34,831 nucleotides of DNA from CAYUIS01 sp964444825 (GTDB lineage Bacteria; Chloroflexota; Anaerolineae; B4-G1). The translations under genes were made by a program, and so were the position numbers. The notes under the pieces are model-generated. The model saw only the letters and a program-made list of their open reading frames with translations. It ran no database searches and was not told the DNA's origin. The stretch lies in contig CAYUIS010000044.1 in the NCBI GenBank assembly GCA_964444825.1, positions 1 through 34,831 on the forward strand. The letters run 5' to 3'. How positions within the stretch are numbered: position 1 is the stretch's first letter; every line of letters begins with the position of its first letter. Shown here in pieces: positions 16,395 through 25,192 of this stretch.

Positions 16395-18316
16395 TGTCCA
16401 CCTCCACTGGGGAACAGGCTCTCGACGTACGTGGTGATGTCCCAGATATCCTCCTCGGCAAGGATCCAGTTGAAGGGACCCATGACGCCGTCCGGGACGC
16501 CATCCCAGATGCGCCAAAAGATGTAGGCGGTCTCCATGTTGCCGGACAAGGGGGCCAGGCTTCCGCTGGGCGCGCCCGTCGTGCCGACGCCGTTCCCCTG
16601 CCCCTTGTCGCCGTGGCAGGTCGCGCAGTAGGTGGCGTACAGGTCCGCGCCGTGCGTGACCGAGATCACGTGGCCCTCCCCGATCCAGTTGTCCTGGCTG
16701 AGGGTCAGAAATTGTGGAGCGATGCTGCCATCGTCGACGCTGGCCGCCTGCGGCCGGCCCATGAGGAAGGCATCGATGACATAGCGGATGGCATCCCAGC
16801 GCTGCGCTTCGGGCAGGAACTCGCCCCAGGTGGGCATCGCCGAGTCTTGCACGCCGAACGTCACCCGGCTGAACAGCTCGCCCTCGGACAAGGCACGCAC
16901 GTCTTGGTCCGTGGCGAGAGCAGCCGGCTTGACATCCAGGTACTGGCCGTCCCACCCCGCGCCATCGCCAGCCAGGCCGTGGCAGTGCGCGCAGGTGGTC
17001 ATATAGAGCAACCGCCCTCGCTCAAAGGAGGCGCTTTCCGGCATCGCCTGGTCGAGGTAGATGGCGGGATAAGCCTGTGTTCCTGTGATCTGTGGGCGTT
17101 CTTCGGTCTGTGTGAAATTGACCCGGATATAGTGGACTACCTTCCAGCGGTCCGCCTCCGAGTACTGCAGCTTCCAGGCAGGCATCGAGCTCCAGGGCAG
17201 CCCTTCGCTGATCCGCCAAAAATAGTCCGAGTCCGTGTAGCTCGGGTTCTGCAGGGTGCCATAGTTGCCGTCGCTAAAGTCGGGGGGAGAGGGCTGTAAA
17301 CCCTCGCGATAAGGGCCCTCGCCCCGCCCCGAGTCACCGTGACAGACCATGCACTCGCGGATAAAGATGTGCTTGCCCGCTTCCAACACCTCCACGGTCA
17401 GCGGTTCGGGGTTGGTCAGGTTCGCGTACGCGCCGCTGGGGTCGCCCTCGTCGGGATCGCGCATCTTCGGCCGGGCAAAGATCTGCTGGACGTAGCGGAT
17501 CACCTGCCAGCGCTCCTCCTCGCTCAAGCTGGCTTTCCAGGTCGGCATCAATGTGCCGGGTACGCCTTCCGACACATGCCAGAACCATTGGTCGTCGGGC
17601 ATGCTGCGGTACGGCTCCTGCTTGAGATCGGCAGGCGTGACCGACATAGTGCCGCCGTAGGAACCAAGGCCATTGCCCGCGCAGCCGTGACAGGTCAGGC
17701 AGTACTGGACGTACAGCTCCTTGCCGTCCTGGAGGCCTGCCGCCTGCCACGTCGCCCAGCCCTGTGACTGATCTGCGGCGACAGGCGTCATGGGTGGCGA
17801 GTGGATCGGATCGGTCGTGCCGGCATAGTCGTCCGGGGGCAGGATCATCCGCGCCTGCGCCACGCGGTCTCCCAGCGCAAAAAGGTAGGCGGCGATGGCC
17901 TCCATGTCCTCCTGCGACATGAACGCAAAGCTGGGCATGATCGACAGCGGCGAGAACTGGCGCGGGTATTTCAGGTGCTCGATCTCCCACATTTCGGAGC
18001 GCTTGCGCCCGAGATACGACAGGTCCGGCCCGGTGCGCTCTGAGCCCAGGATCACCGGGCTGTCGAAGACATAGCTGCCCCCCTCCGAGACCGGCCCCAT
18101 AGCCGTATCCTCGGCGCGCACGTACTGGGTGTGGCAGTAGTTGCAGCCGTTGGAGTAGAACAGCTCGCGGCCCCGCTCCTGCTCCGGCGTGTAGGGATGA
18201 GCGATGGTGGTCTGCGGAGGGTTCCAAACCAGGCTGGGGATAAAGACCACCACGGCCACGACGGCGAAGAAGACGATCACCCCGCCAAAGACGATTACTC
18301 TGAACGTCATTTTCAT
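16391..18316 (-). CDS. Pentaheme fused cbb3 oxidase subunit: CcoO plus four cytochrome c domains
   Basis: A protein of 641 residues. Residues 8-30 are the membrane anchor. Residues 45-155 are a CcoO domain with CNYCH (58-62) in the CcoO-type setting YCHTQYVRAED and the distal Met in SIMPSF (127). Four further class I cytochrome c domains follow, with CxxCH at 206-210, 322-326, 442-446 and 564-568 and likely distal Mets at 257, 378, 494 and 612. Ordinary cbb3 oxidases use a monoheme CcoO and a separate diheme CcoP; no separate ccoP is present here. It probably forms a membrane-bound electron wire feeding CcoN from periplasmic-side donors. The ATG follows GGAGGT and overlaps the ccoN stop as ATGA. 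The frame shows no frameshift. Confidence 0.93.
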   Translation of the reverse strand: MKMTFRVIVFGGVIVFFAVVAVVVFIPSLVWNPPQTTIAHPYTPEQERGRELFYSNGCNYCHTQYVRAEDTAMGPVSEGGSYVFDSPVILGSERTGPDLSYLGRKRSEMWEIEHLKYPRQFSPLSIMPSFAFMSQEDMEAIAAYLFALGDRVAQARMILPPDDYAGTTDPIHSPPMTPVAADQSQGWATWQAAGLQDGKELYVQYCLTCHGCAGNGLGSYGGTMSVTPADLKQEPYRSMPDDQWFWHVSEGVPGTLMPTWKASLSEEERWQVIRYVQQIFARPKMRDPDEGDPSGAYANLTNPEPLTVEVLEAGKHIFIRECMVCHGDSGRGEGPYREGLQPSPPDFSDGNYGTLQNPSYTDSDYFWRISEGLPWSSMPAWKLQYSEADRWKVVHYIRVNFTQTEERPQITGTQAYPAIYLDQAMPESASFERGRLLYMTTCAHCHGLAGDGAGWDGQYLDVKPAALATDQDVRALSEGELFSRVTFGVQDSAMPTWGEFLPEAQRWDAIRYVIDAFLMGRPQAASVDDGSIAPQFLTLSQDNWIGEGHVISVTHGADLYATYCATCHGDKGQGNGVGTTGAPSGSLAPLSGNMETAYIFWRIWDGVPDGVMGPFNWILAEEDIWDITTYVESLFPSGGGQ

Positions 18317-19737
18317 CGTAGCACCTCCACCTGTCCGACCGCCGCCGGGGCAATCGGCGCTTCCAATGGCAGTGTGGGCTGCGCCACCGGCCTGCGTCGC
18401 GCCACGGTAGCGAAGAGGTTGAAGGCGAACAGCATAAAGCTCAGGACGATCAACGCCCCACCCGACGCGCGCAGCGCCATGTACGGCCGCAGCCCTGGCA
18501 GCACGCTCCAAACGGGCAGCCCCTGGTGCAGCCAGGCCGTGCCCTGCACCAGGCCGATCAGGCTGAAGCCGATGAAGAAGAACGAGAACCCGGTGACGTA
18601 CACGCTGTACTGGACGTTGGCCAGCGTCCGGCTATAGAGCCGGCACTTGAAGATGCGCGGAATGGCGTAATACATCCCGCCGATGACCGTCGAGGCTGAG
18701 AAGAACATCAAGGCCAGGTGCGCATGCGCGGGCACGTACTGCGTGAAGTGGGTCAGCACGTTGATGCCGCGCAAGCTCTGGTGTGAGCCCTGGTAGGAAA
18801 CGAGTATGTAGGCGGCCCATCCAGTGACCACGAAGCGTAGGGGGGCGCTGGAGAAAACACGGTTCCAGTTGCCACGCAAGGTCAGGAAGATGTTCATCAT
18901 AAACGCCACCACCGGCAGGATCATGCCGATGCTCTCGGCCACGGCCACGGTCTTCAGCCAATAGGGGATGGGTGCCCACTCCAGGTGATGCGAGCCCACG
19001 CCGGTGTAGAAAAAGATGACGCCCCAGAAGCCGATCAGCGACAGAAAGTGGCTGTACAAGGGGGTGCGGGTCTCTTTGGGCACCACGTAGTAGATGACGG
19101 GCAGCAGTCCGGTCGTAAACCACAGGCCCAGGACGTTGTGGCCGTAGAACCAGTTGAAGATGGTGTCATTGATGCCGGTCACGGCACCGACGGGCGGATT
19201 CCACATGACGTTGCCGATAAAGTACAAAAGCGGCATCCAGATCAGGCTGCCGCTGATATACCAGAGGGAAACATACATCTTGGGTTCGACGCGGTGGGTG
19301 ATGGTCATGTACAAGTTGACCATATTCAGGATCAAGACGAGCATCACGCCTACATCGACGAGCCAGATGAACTCGGCATATTCCCGGCTCTGGGTGTGAG
19401 CGGTGAGCAGGCCGACGATGCCGACCGCCACCGCCAGGTTCCAGAGGAGCACGGTGAGGTTCCCCAGCCGCTCGCTCCACAGGCGGCGGCCCGCCAGCCG
19501 GGGGACGATGTAGAGCCACAGGCCCATCATCCCGCCTGAAAGAAAGGCGAACATCACCGTGTTGGTGTGCGCCTGGCGAACGCGGCTGAAGACGAGCCAC
19601 GGCACGCCCCGGAACAAGTCGGGAAAGACGAACTCGGTCGCCAGCGTTAGCCCCATCAGTACCCCAACCACGATCCAGGCGGCGGCTGACAGCATAAAGT
19701 TGACGCTGGCGCTATTCTCCCGGCTAAAACTCGACAT
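18313..19737 (-). CDS. ccoN: cbb3-type cytochrome c oxidase catalytic subunit I
   Basis: A protein of 474 residues with about 12 membrane helices. Likely metal ligands are His57 (low-spin heme b, RQAHTNTVMF), His200 (CuB, FYGHNVLG), His250-His251 (CuB, VGSHHLEW), His338 (heme b3) and His340 (heme b, PAHAHLAL). Tyr244 lies six residues before the His pair and 44 after His200, the same spacing as the cross-linked active-site tyrosine of cbb3 oxidases. All ligands for oxygen reduction are present and the NorB-type glutamates are not evident. The start follows AAGGAGGTATCGT. It is the first gene of the oxidase operon, with 130 bases upstream before DUF5661 for a leader. Confidence 0.95.
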   Translation of the reverse strand: MSSFSRENSASVNFMLSAAAWIVVGVLMGLTLATEFVFPDLFRGVPWLVFSRVRQAHTNTVMFAFLSGGMMGLWLYIVPRLAGRRLWSERLGNLTVLLWNLAVAVGIVGLLTAHTQSREYAEFIWLVDVGVMLVLILNMVNLYMTITHRVEPKMYVSLWYISGSLIWMPLLYFIGNVMWNPPVGAVTGINDTIFNWFYGHNVLGLWFTTGLLPVIYYVVPKETRTPLYSHFLSLIGFWGVIFFYTGVGSHHLEWAPIPYWLKTVAVAESIGMILPVVAFMMNIFLTLRGNWNRVFSSAPLRFVVTGWAAYILVSYQGSHQSLRGINVLTHFTQYVPAHAHLALMFFSASTVIGGMYYAIPRIFKCRLYSRTLANVQYSVYVTGFSFFFIGFSLIGLVQGTAWLHQGLPVWSVLPGLRPYMALRASGGALIVLSFMLFAFNLFATVARRRPVAQPTLPLEAPIAPAAVGQVEVLR

Positions 19738-19866
19738 ACGATACCTCCTTGATTATGCCGCTTCTATGTTGTTTTGAGCAGCGTGCTGGCTCTACGCTGC
19801 CTGCACCAAGAATCGCCAGTTATGTGTCCCTACACACCACCTCCTCTCTGTAGCGCGCCAGGCAGT

Positions 19867-20139
19867 TCAGTTCCCGCTGTGGAACCGCTCTGCCTCTTCT
19901 TCCATTTCGGCCAGCCTCGTGTAGTAGTCGGGAAACTCGTTCAGGTGAGCCAGCGCGATCTTGCCGGTCAGTATCGGGTCGTCATCAGTCACGTTGGTCG
20001 CTGGATCCACGGTGCCGTGCTCCAGCTCAACATCGAGACCCATTCGAAACTGCTCGACGTCAAACTCGCTCCAATCAATTCCCAGGGTTTCCCCAATTCC
20101 CTGAGCGTCTTCGGTGGTGAAACGCTTGCTCTCTGTCAT
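19867..20139 (-). CDS. DUF5661 protein
   Basis: A small soluble protein of 90 residues. It matches the DUF5661 pattern: FDVEQFRMGLDVELEHG, the block DPATNVTDDDP, then TGKIALAHLNEFPDYYTRL and an acidic helical end. Function is unknown; members are usually short, acidic and helical. The start is ATG at 20139, which follows CCGGAGG with 5 bases between; upstream codons in the same frame are not needed. It lies downstream of MscS and upstream of the oxidase operon on the same strand. Confidence 0.82.
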   Translation of the reverse strand: MTESKRFTTEDAQGIGETLGIDWSEFDVEQFRMGLDVELEHGTVDPATNVTDDDPILTGKIALAHLNEFPDYYTRLAEMEEEAERFHSGN

Positions 20140-20219
20140 TGTGACCTCCGGATCGTTCAAGATTGTGTTCGCGTAACCGCGCGCAGGAAGTGGAAACAGC
20201 GCGGGCACCCGTGCTTTCT

Positions 20220-21122
20220 TCACCCCTCGCCAGGCGTTCCGGTATCAGTTTTCAGCGCTGGAAAGCCGACGATTTCAAACGTTGCCGACGCCACGGTGAT
20301 ATCGGCCTCTGACTCAAAGTGTTGTAAAAGCTCGTGGTGGAGTTGCCCCTTGATCTTGCGACGCTCCTGTGCCGCCACGATATAGCGCAACGTCAATTCA
20401 ATCCAGTTGTCGGTCATGACGATGTAGAGCGTGGGTTCCACGGTTGCCTCGTGCACTGGGTAGCGTTTCACCAGGTCGCGGAGCTGGGCTTGCGCCTGCG
20501 CCTGCAGGTGGGAGGTATACTCTCGACCGTGTTCCACCATGAGCTCTCCCGCACGCCGCCAATCGCTGTTGTACGTGATAGGAATCACGATCTCATCCCA
20601 GAGATAGTGCCAATGCTGCGTATAATTATACACCGGATCCGAGAAGACGACACGATTGGCGACCGTGACGACGCGGCCCGTGTATTGGTCGGCACGGACC
20701 CACTCGCCGATCTCCATGACCGTCGTGCGCAGCATGCCGATGTCTAGCACATCCCCTGTCACATCCCCAATCCGCACCCGGTCGCCTATCTGATAGAGGC
20801 TTCCGGTGACAATGTTCAGATAGCCGGCAAAGGAACCGATAACCTCCTGCGAGGCGAAGGCGATCCCTGCCCCCAGGATGCCCATGGCCACGGTGAAATT
20901 GCTGCCAAAGCCTAGCCAGATGAGCAGAATGACGACGCTGCCGGCAAGCAGCACCGAGTTGCGGACTAGCATATAGACGGTATGCATGTGGGCTGGATCT
21001 TTGACCCTCGCTTTCAACAGATTCAGGACTAGGCGGTTGACCACCAACGTGAGCGCTAAGGTCATCAGTGAAAAGACGAGTTTCAGAATGATGTTCACGT
21101 AAGCTGCTGGCAATTGGGGCAT
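20220..21122 (-). CDS. MscS-family mechanosensitive ion channel
   Basis: A protein of 300 residues with three N-terminal membrane helices (about 8-33, 50-66 and the pore helix region 72-100). The glycine/alanine-rich pore helix contains AMGILGAGIAFASQEVIGSF. The beta domain follows with QIGDRVRIGDVTGDVLDIGM, and a C-terminal alpha/beta domain ends near WIELTLRYIVA. MscS channels release osmolytes on hypo-osmotic shock. The start follows AAGGAGGTCGAGG. It is a short-form MscS with no extra regulatory domain. Confidence 0.95.
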   Translation of the reverse strand: MPQLPAAYVNIILKLVFSLMTLALTLVVNRLVLNLLKARVKDPAHMHTVYMLVRNSVLLAGSVVILLIWLGFGSNFTVAMGILGAGIAFASQEVIGSFAGYLNIVTGSLYQIGDRVRIGDVTGDVLDIGMLRTTVMEIGEWVRADQYTGRVVTVANRVVFSDPVYNYTQHWHYLWDEIVIPITYNSDWRRAGELMVEHGREYTSHLQAQAQAQLRDLVKRYPVHEATVEPTLYIVMTDNWIELTLRYIVAAQERRKIKGQLHHELLQHFESEADITVASATFEIVGFPALKTDTGTPGEG

Positions 21123-21176
21123 CCTCGACCTCCTTCATAGTCAAATACGCTGACAAGGATTGTGCAGATCCATCGT

Positions 21177-23237
21177 TCATCCGTGGACGTTCACCAGTGT
21201 CCCAACGTTGGCCCAATTGAACAACCACTCCGCCGCATCGGTGGGCAAGTTCACGCAGCCGTGGCTCATCGGGTGGCCAAAGTTGCCGTGCCACCAGACG
21301 CCGTGAAGGCCATATCCCTGGTAAAAGTACATCACGTACGGAACATCCTTCAGGTAGTACCCCGGCCCCGACATATCGTCGTAGCGCAGCTTGATCCAGA
21401 TGCGGAACTGCCCCTCCACGGTAGGCGTGTTGGGGAGGCCGGTGGAGGCCAGTGTGGTGTAGACTGGGGATTGCCCTTCGTAGGCAGTGACCCGCTGCTG
21501 TGCCAGGTCCACGTCGATCCAGCGCGCCTCGTCAATCTGCGAGGGCGGAGCCGCTGTGGGAATAGATTCCGGACTGGAAGGGACCGGCGTTGGGGGCGGC
21601 GGCACCTCCGGCACACTGTCCGTATCATAAGCGGCGACAAACTGACCGGCAACCCAGGCTGAGGCGCCGCCGTACTCAATCTGCCACCAATCGCCGTATC
21701 GGCCGATGACCGAGGCCTGCGCACCAGGGTCGAGCTGTCCCAGCCGTGCGAAGCTGGCGCCCGGACCGTCGCGGACGTTCACTGCTTCTGCCCCGGCCAC
21801 GACAGTGGGTCCGGCCGGCGCTGGCGGCAAAGCCCCGGGCGAAGGCGTCAGTTGTATCTCCGGCACATCTTCCACGTTCCGAGCGGTGACGACCGGGGCG
21901 GCAATCCAGGCCAGCGTGCCATCATACTCGACCTGCCACCAGTCGCCGTAACGACCGGCCACCGGCACCTCCGTGTCCGGATCGAGATGCGCCAGGCGTG
22001 GGTGGTTGGTTCCAGGTCCGCTGCGCACGTTTGCCCCATCGGCCCCGACCACGACCGTCGCGGGGATCGGCGTCGGCGTCGCCGGAATCGGCGTCGGCGG
22101 TAGCCGCGTAAGAACAGGGGTGGGCGTTGTCAAAGCGACGGCCGGCTCAAACGTCACCAGCGATGCAATGATCTCATCGGCCTCCGTCTGCAGGACTGCC
22201 GGAATGTCAACGGCGTCGTAATCGGCGGCAAAGTCCTCCAAGAAGATGAGGAACACCCGGTCGCCGGCGTATATCCGGTCCATGTCGTTGTATATCACGG
22301 CCTTGACCTTTCCCTCACGTTCAAGCAGCGCTCTGGGCAAATCTCGTCCAAGGAACTTGACGGTGCCTGCAGGTACCACGGCGCCCGGGGGAAGCTCGGC
22401 TGGACAGCAGATGTTAGGCTCTTCAGTAGCCTGTCTGTACCCGAGGGTCAACCGCAGCCTCCCCTGTCTGAGGCTGACAAAGTTCTGCCCCTCTCTGAGC
22501 ACCCAGGCGGGCGGGTACCGGAAGGAAAAACCATCGCCCGCCCTGGCGTAGCTGGCCCAGCCAGCATGCTCGTCGGGTGGCGCTGGCGACGCCGGGATCA
22601 ACTCGAACGACCCGACGACCCGATCCGCCTCGGCCTGCAGGGCCGCCGGAATATCGACGGCCCCGTAATCGCAGTCCAGGTCAAACTCGCTCAAGCATTC
22701 GTCGGCGTCAACGTTTCGCAGGCTGATGCCGAACGTCAGGTCGTCTGCCTGCACCAGCCCACCGGGAGTCTGGTAGCTCACTCCCTTCACTCTGCCCTGA
22801 TCCACCACCACGTCCCTGACCAGTTCCTGCCCCAGGAAGGTCACCCCGCCCCCGGTTTCCCGGTTGCCCACTGCCCTGTACTGCACGATGACGGCATCCT
22901 CGGCAGCGCGTTTGACCTGGACGACCAGCCTGAGCATCTCCCATCTGAGCCTCACAACGCTAGGTTGAGTCCCGGCAGATGGGATTTCCTGGACCGACCA
23001 GGAGGCCGGGTAGTGGAAGGAAAAACCGTAGTCGGCGTTGGTGTAGCTGGTCCAACCTGGATAGTCATCCGTCATCGAGAGAGACGGGCGCGCCGTGGCA
23101 GCAGGTGTTACAGATTGTTCCGTCGGAGACGTGGTTGGGGTTGGGGTTGGCGAGGGCCGAACCAAGGTCGAGCTACAGGCAGCCAAAAACACGGCAACTG
23201 CCAGTCCCGGAATCGACAATCTCACCTTTATACTCAT
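21177..23237 (-). CDS. Multidomain L,D-transpeptidase lipoprotein: PsbP-like x2, SH3 x2, YkuD
   Basis: A protein of 686 residues. The signal is a lipobox (LAAC, Cys21) followed by a Thr/Pro-rich linker. Two tandem PsbP-like domains of about 150 residues come next, each starting SYxxxxxGFSFxYPxxW. Two bacterial SH3 domains follow (ANVRSGPG and VNVRDGPG, each with RYGDWWQ). The C-terminal YkuD domain has HGVWWHGNFGHPMSHGCVN with catalytic Cys661 and His645/His659 nearby. L,D-transpeptidases cross-link peptidoglycan or attach proteins to it; the SH3 domains would hold the wall. The ATG at 23237 is chosen because the lipoprotein signal starts there. Pairing PsbP-like repeats with YkuD is unusual. 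Confidence 0.93.
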   Translation of the reverse strand: MSIKVRLSIPGLAVAVFLAACSSTLVRPSPTPTPTTSPTEQSVTPAATARPSLSMTDDYPGWTSYTNADYGFSFHYPASWSVQEIPSAGTQPSVVRLRWEMLRLVVQVKRAAEDAVIVQYRAVGNRETGGGVTFLGQELVRDVVVDQGRVKGVSYQTPGGLVQADDLTFGISLRNVDADECLSEFDLDCDYGAVDIPAALQAEADRVVGSFELIPASPAPPDEHAGWASYARAGDGFSFRYPPAWVLREGQNFVSLRQGRLRLTLGYRQATEEPNICCPAELPPGAVVPAGTVKFLGRDLPRALLEREGKVKAVIYNDMDRIYAGDRVFLIFLEDFAADYDAVDIPAVLQTEADEIIASLVTFEPAVALTTPTPVLTRLPPTPIPATPTPIPATVVVGADGANVRSGPGTNHPRLAHLDPDTEVPVAGRYGDWWQVEYDGTLAWIAAPVVTARNVEDVPEIQLTPSPGALPPAPAGPTVVAGAEAVNVRDGPGASFARLGQLDPGAQASVIGRYGDWWQIEYGGASAWVAGQFVAAYDTDSVPEVPPPPTPVPSSPESIPTAAPPSQIDEARWIDVDLAQQRVTAYEGQSPVYTTLASTGLPNTPTVEGQFRIWIKLRYDDMSGPGYYLKDVPYVMYFYQGYGLHGVWWHGNFGHPMSHGCVNLPTDAAEWLFNWANVGTLVNVHG

Positions 23238-23272
23238 GTAGCAGGTTTCCTTCGTGACCCGGCAGATCCACC

Positions 23273-23586
23273 TCAGATCCTGCACTCCCACCAACTCCGC
23301 GCTCCGGGGCAGTAGCGCAGCACAATATCCACAAACTCCTCCACCTGTTCCTCCACGTAGAATGGCGCGCCGTCGCACACCTCTGTAGTGAACTCCGCCA
23401 TCTCAATCTCGTCCAGGTCCAAGAGCCAACTCCAAGGTGCGTTGTGTTCGCCCTTCCCATCGGCTTGGTTGTGGAAGCACAGTCTAGAGATACCACCATC
23501 AACACAATGAGCAGTCCTGTTAATACGATCAGCCCCTTGTACTCCACGAACACCACTTCAGAATGCTGTCCCGATCCTTCGTCCAT
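23273..23586 (-). pseudogene. Decayed secreted BP74-like protein
   Basis: Two pieces of one protein in different frames. From ATG at 23586 the frame gives a short leader and a strong signal-type helix (GLIVLTGLLIVLMVVS) ending at Cys, then turns into nonsense. In the neighbouring frame, from about 23470 to the TGA at 23275-23273, is a good C-terminal segment: NAPWSWLLDLDEIEMAEFT, EVCDGAPFYVEE and YCPGARSW. This resembles the C-terminal half of BP74-type domains (WSWHLDP, IELCDG, YCPW). The N-terminal half of that domain is absent. A deletion plus frameshift in a secreted protein is the simplest reading; a sequencing error alone would not restore the missing half. Family assignment is from memory and moderate. 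Confidence 0.45.
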
Positions 23587-23677
23587 CGTCGTTCAATCTG
23601 GAGCGACAACAGTCTGATGATTCTCCGTCATACTCCAGGCTATGCGATCGGACCTGCGAGCGCTCGCCACGATAGAA

Positions 23678-24019
23678 CTAGCGCATCACCCCGAATTCGG
23701 TGATCTCGAGGCTAAAACTCCTCTCGTCAGTAACCACCAGCCCTCTCTGGGGATCAGCGACGTATTTCACCGTTTCTAGATCTACTTCTAGCGGAAGCAC
23801 ATTGATGGTCAACCTGTCACCTAAACAGACGATGCGCTCTCTCCTCTCGGGTTTCCGAACGAAGCGCCCATTCCCGATGTCAAAGACCCAAACGTATCCT
23901 TCCAGGCGAATGGCCTGCTCGGTGCACTTGATCACCTCTCCCACCAAGTGACGTCGAACGTCGTCCGTGAAATAACGGCGTTCGACAATGTGTACCTTTT
24001 CACCCTGTTCGAGAATCAT
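23678..24019 (-). CDS. Conserved hypothetical protein, 113 residues
   Basis: A soluble, probably beta-rich protein of 113 residues with no membrane segment. Notable phrases are HIVERRYFTDDVRRHLVGEV, GYVWVFDIGNGRFVRKPERR and the ending SLEITEFGVM. The pattern of alternating charged and hydrophobic residues suggests a small barrel. It resembles uncharacterised small bacterial proteins of the same length; no function is known. The ATG follows AAGGAGG by 9 bases, and codon use matches its neighbours, so it is a real gene. It lies 28 bases after the AI-2E transporter stop and may be co-transcribed with it. Confidence 0.72.
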   Translation of the reverse strand: MILEQGEKVHIVERRYFTDDVRRHLVGEVIKCTEQAIRLEGYVWVFDIGNGRFVRKPERRERIVCLGDRLTINVLPLEVDLETVKYVADPQRGLVVTDERSFSLEITEFGVMR

Positions 24020-24047
24020 CGCCTGTATCCTCCTTGTATGATTTCCT

Positions 24048-25172
24048 CTACCTCTCCGCCACGTCGGTGCCAGCGATGCCCATGGCTACACTTGCCTCTG
24101 GGTCACCGGTGTCCGGCCACGGCGGAAGGCCCAATATCCTGCGATGGACGTAGCGGCCCAGCACTCCGGCAGAGCCCAAGAGAGGTACAATGATCAAGGC
24201 GATCAGTGCCCCTCCCAGGGCTAGCGCGCCCACCACGGCTACAAACACTATGCCGGGGTTTAGCCGCAAGGTACGCCCCATAATGCGTGGCTGCAACAAT
24301 ACATTCTCCACCAGTTGCACTGAGGAATACACCACGACTATCACGAGCGCAAACCAGACATTGGATATGGGCAGATAGATCGAGCCCTCGAACCAGGCAA
24401 CGATGGCTGCCACTACCGTCGCCGCCGTCGGGCCGAGCGAAGGAACCAGATCCAACCCTCCTGCCAGCAGGCCGAGCGCGGCCGCGCCGGGCAGGCCGAG
24501 GACCGCCGACGCCAAGCCGGTCAGGATGCCCACCACCAGCATCACCAGCAGTTGACCGCGCAGATATGCCTGCCAGACGTCCTTGATCTCTTGGTGGATC
24601 CGTCGAACGTCGGGCTGATAGGCCTCAGGCGCCAGACGGACCAGCCATTCTCGGAGGCGCTCCCAATCCTGCAGCAGATAGTAGGTTGTCACAAAGATCA
24701 CCAAGACCCAGATCCCATTTGAAGTGGCCGCTCTGACGAATCTGAACACTCTTTCCGGTCTGAGCAATTGGGATGATACTGCGTCATACTCATCCAGAAA
24801 CTCATCCAGCGGCAAGTCCATGCCCAAGAACACCACTTGGCCGGTAGCGGCCCTCTCCAACTGTGTCCTGACGCTGTGCAGTTCCAAGGACAGCCTTTTG
24901 GCCTGATTGACGACGAGCGGGACGAAGGCGACCAACACTGCTATCAGAACAGCCAGGAAAAGCAGATAGACCAGGGGCACAGCGGCCCTGCGCCCCAACT
25001 TGGTGCGTGCGGTCAGGAATGTCACCCCCGGCATAAGCGCGTAAGCCAGCAGAGCGGCGATGACCAACGGTGCGACAAGCGCTCTGGCGGCAGATAAGAG
25101 CCAGGCCAGGCATGCGCACACCGCAACTAGCGCCACATAGCGAGCGGCCTCACTCCAATGCCTGTTCATCAT
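24048..25172 (-). CDS. AI-2E family transporter (TqsA/PerM-like)
   Basis: About 374 residues with the AI-2E layout: two N-terminal helices, a long soluble segment (about 85-145), then five or six helices. Family motifs include GILTGLASAVLGLPGAAALG, the PSLGPT motif in LDLVPSLGPTAATV and QLVENVLLQPRIMG. Family members export autoinducer-2 or act as Na+/H+ antiporters; the substrate here is not known. The start is placed at the ATG pair 25172/25169, just after GGGAAG; the longer frame to 25232 would overlap the MBL-fold gene and has an unlike composition. Confidence 0.93.
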   Translation of the reverse strand: MMNRHWSEAARYVALVAVCACLAWLLSAARALVAPLVIAALLAYALMPGVTFLTARTKLGRRAAVPLVYLLFLAVLIAVLVAFVPLVVNQAKRLSLELHSVRTQLERAATGQVVFLGMDLPLDEFLDEYDAVSSQLLRPERVFRFVRAATSNGIWVLVIFVTTYYLLQDWERLREWLVRLAPEAYQPDVRRIHQEIKDVWQAYLRGQLLVMLVVGILTGLASAVLGLPGAAALGLLAGGLDLVPSLGPTAATVVAAIVAWFEGSIYLPISNVWFALVIVVVYSSVQLVENVLLQPRIMGRTLRLNPGIVFVAVVGALALGGALIALIIVPLLGSAGVLGRYVHRRILGLPPWPDTGDPEASVAMGIAGTDVAER

Positions 25173-25192
25173 CTTCCCATATCCGATGGCAG

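Noticed and set aside
16395..16955. 247-residue frame containing CcoS at its end
   Set aside because: The upstream part is a shadow of the pentaheme gene; CcoS starts at ATG 16394 with its own GGAGGT.
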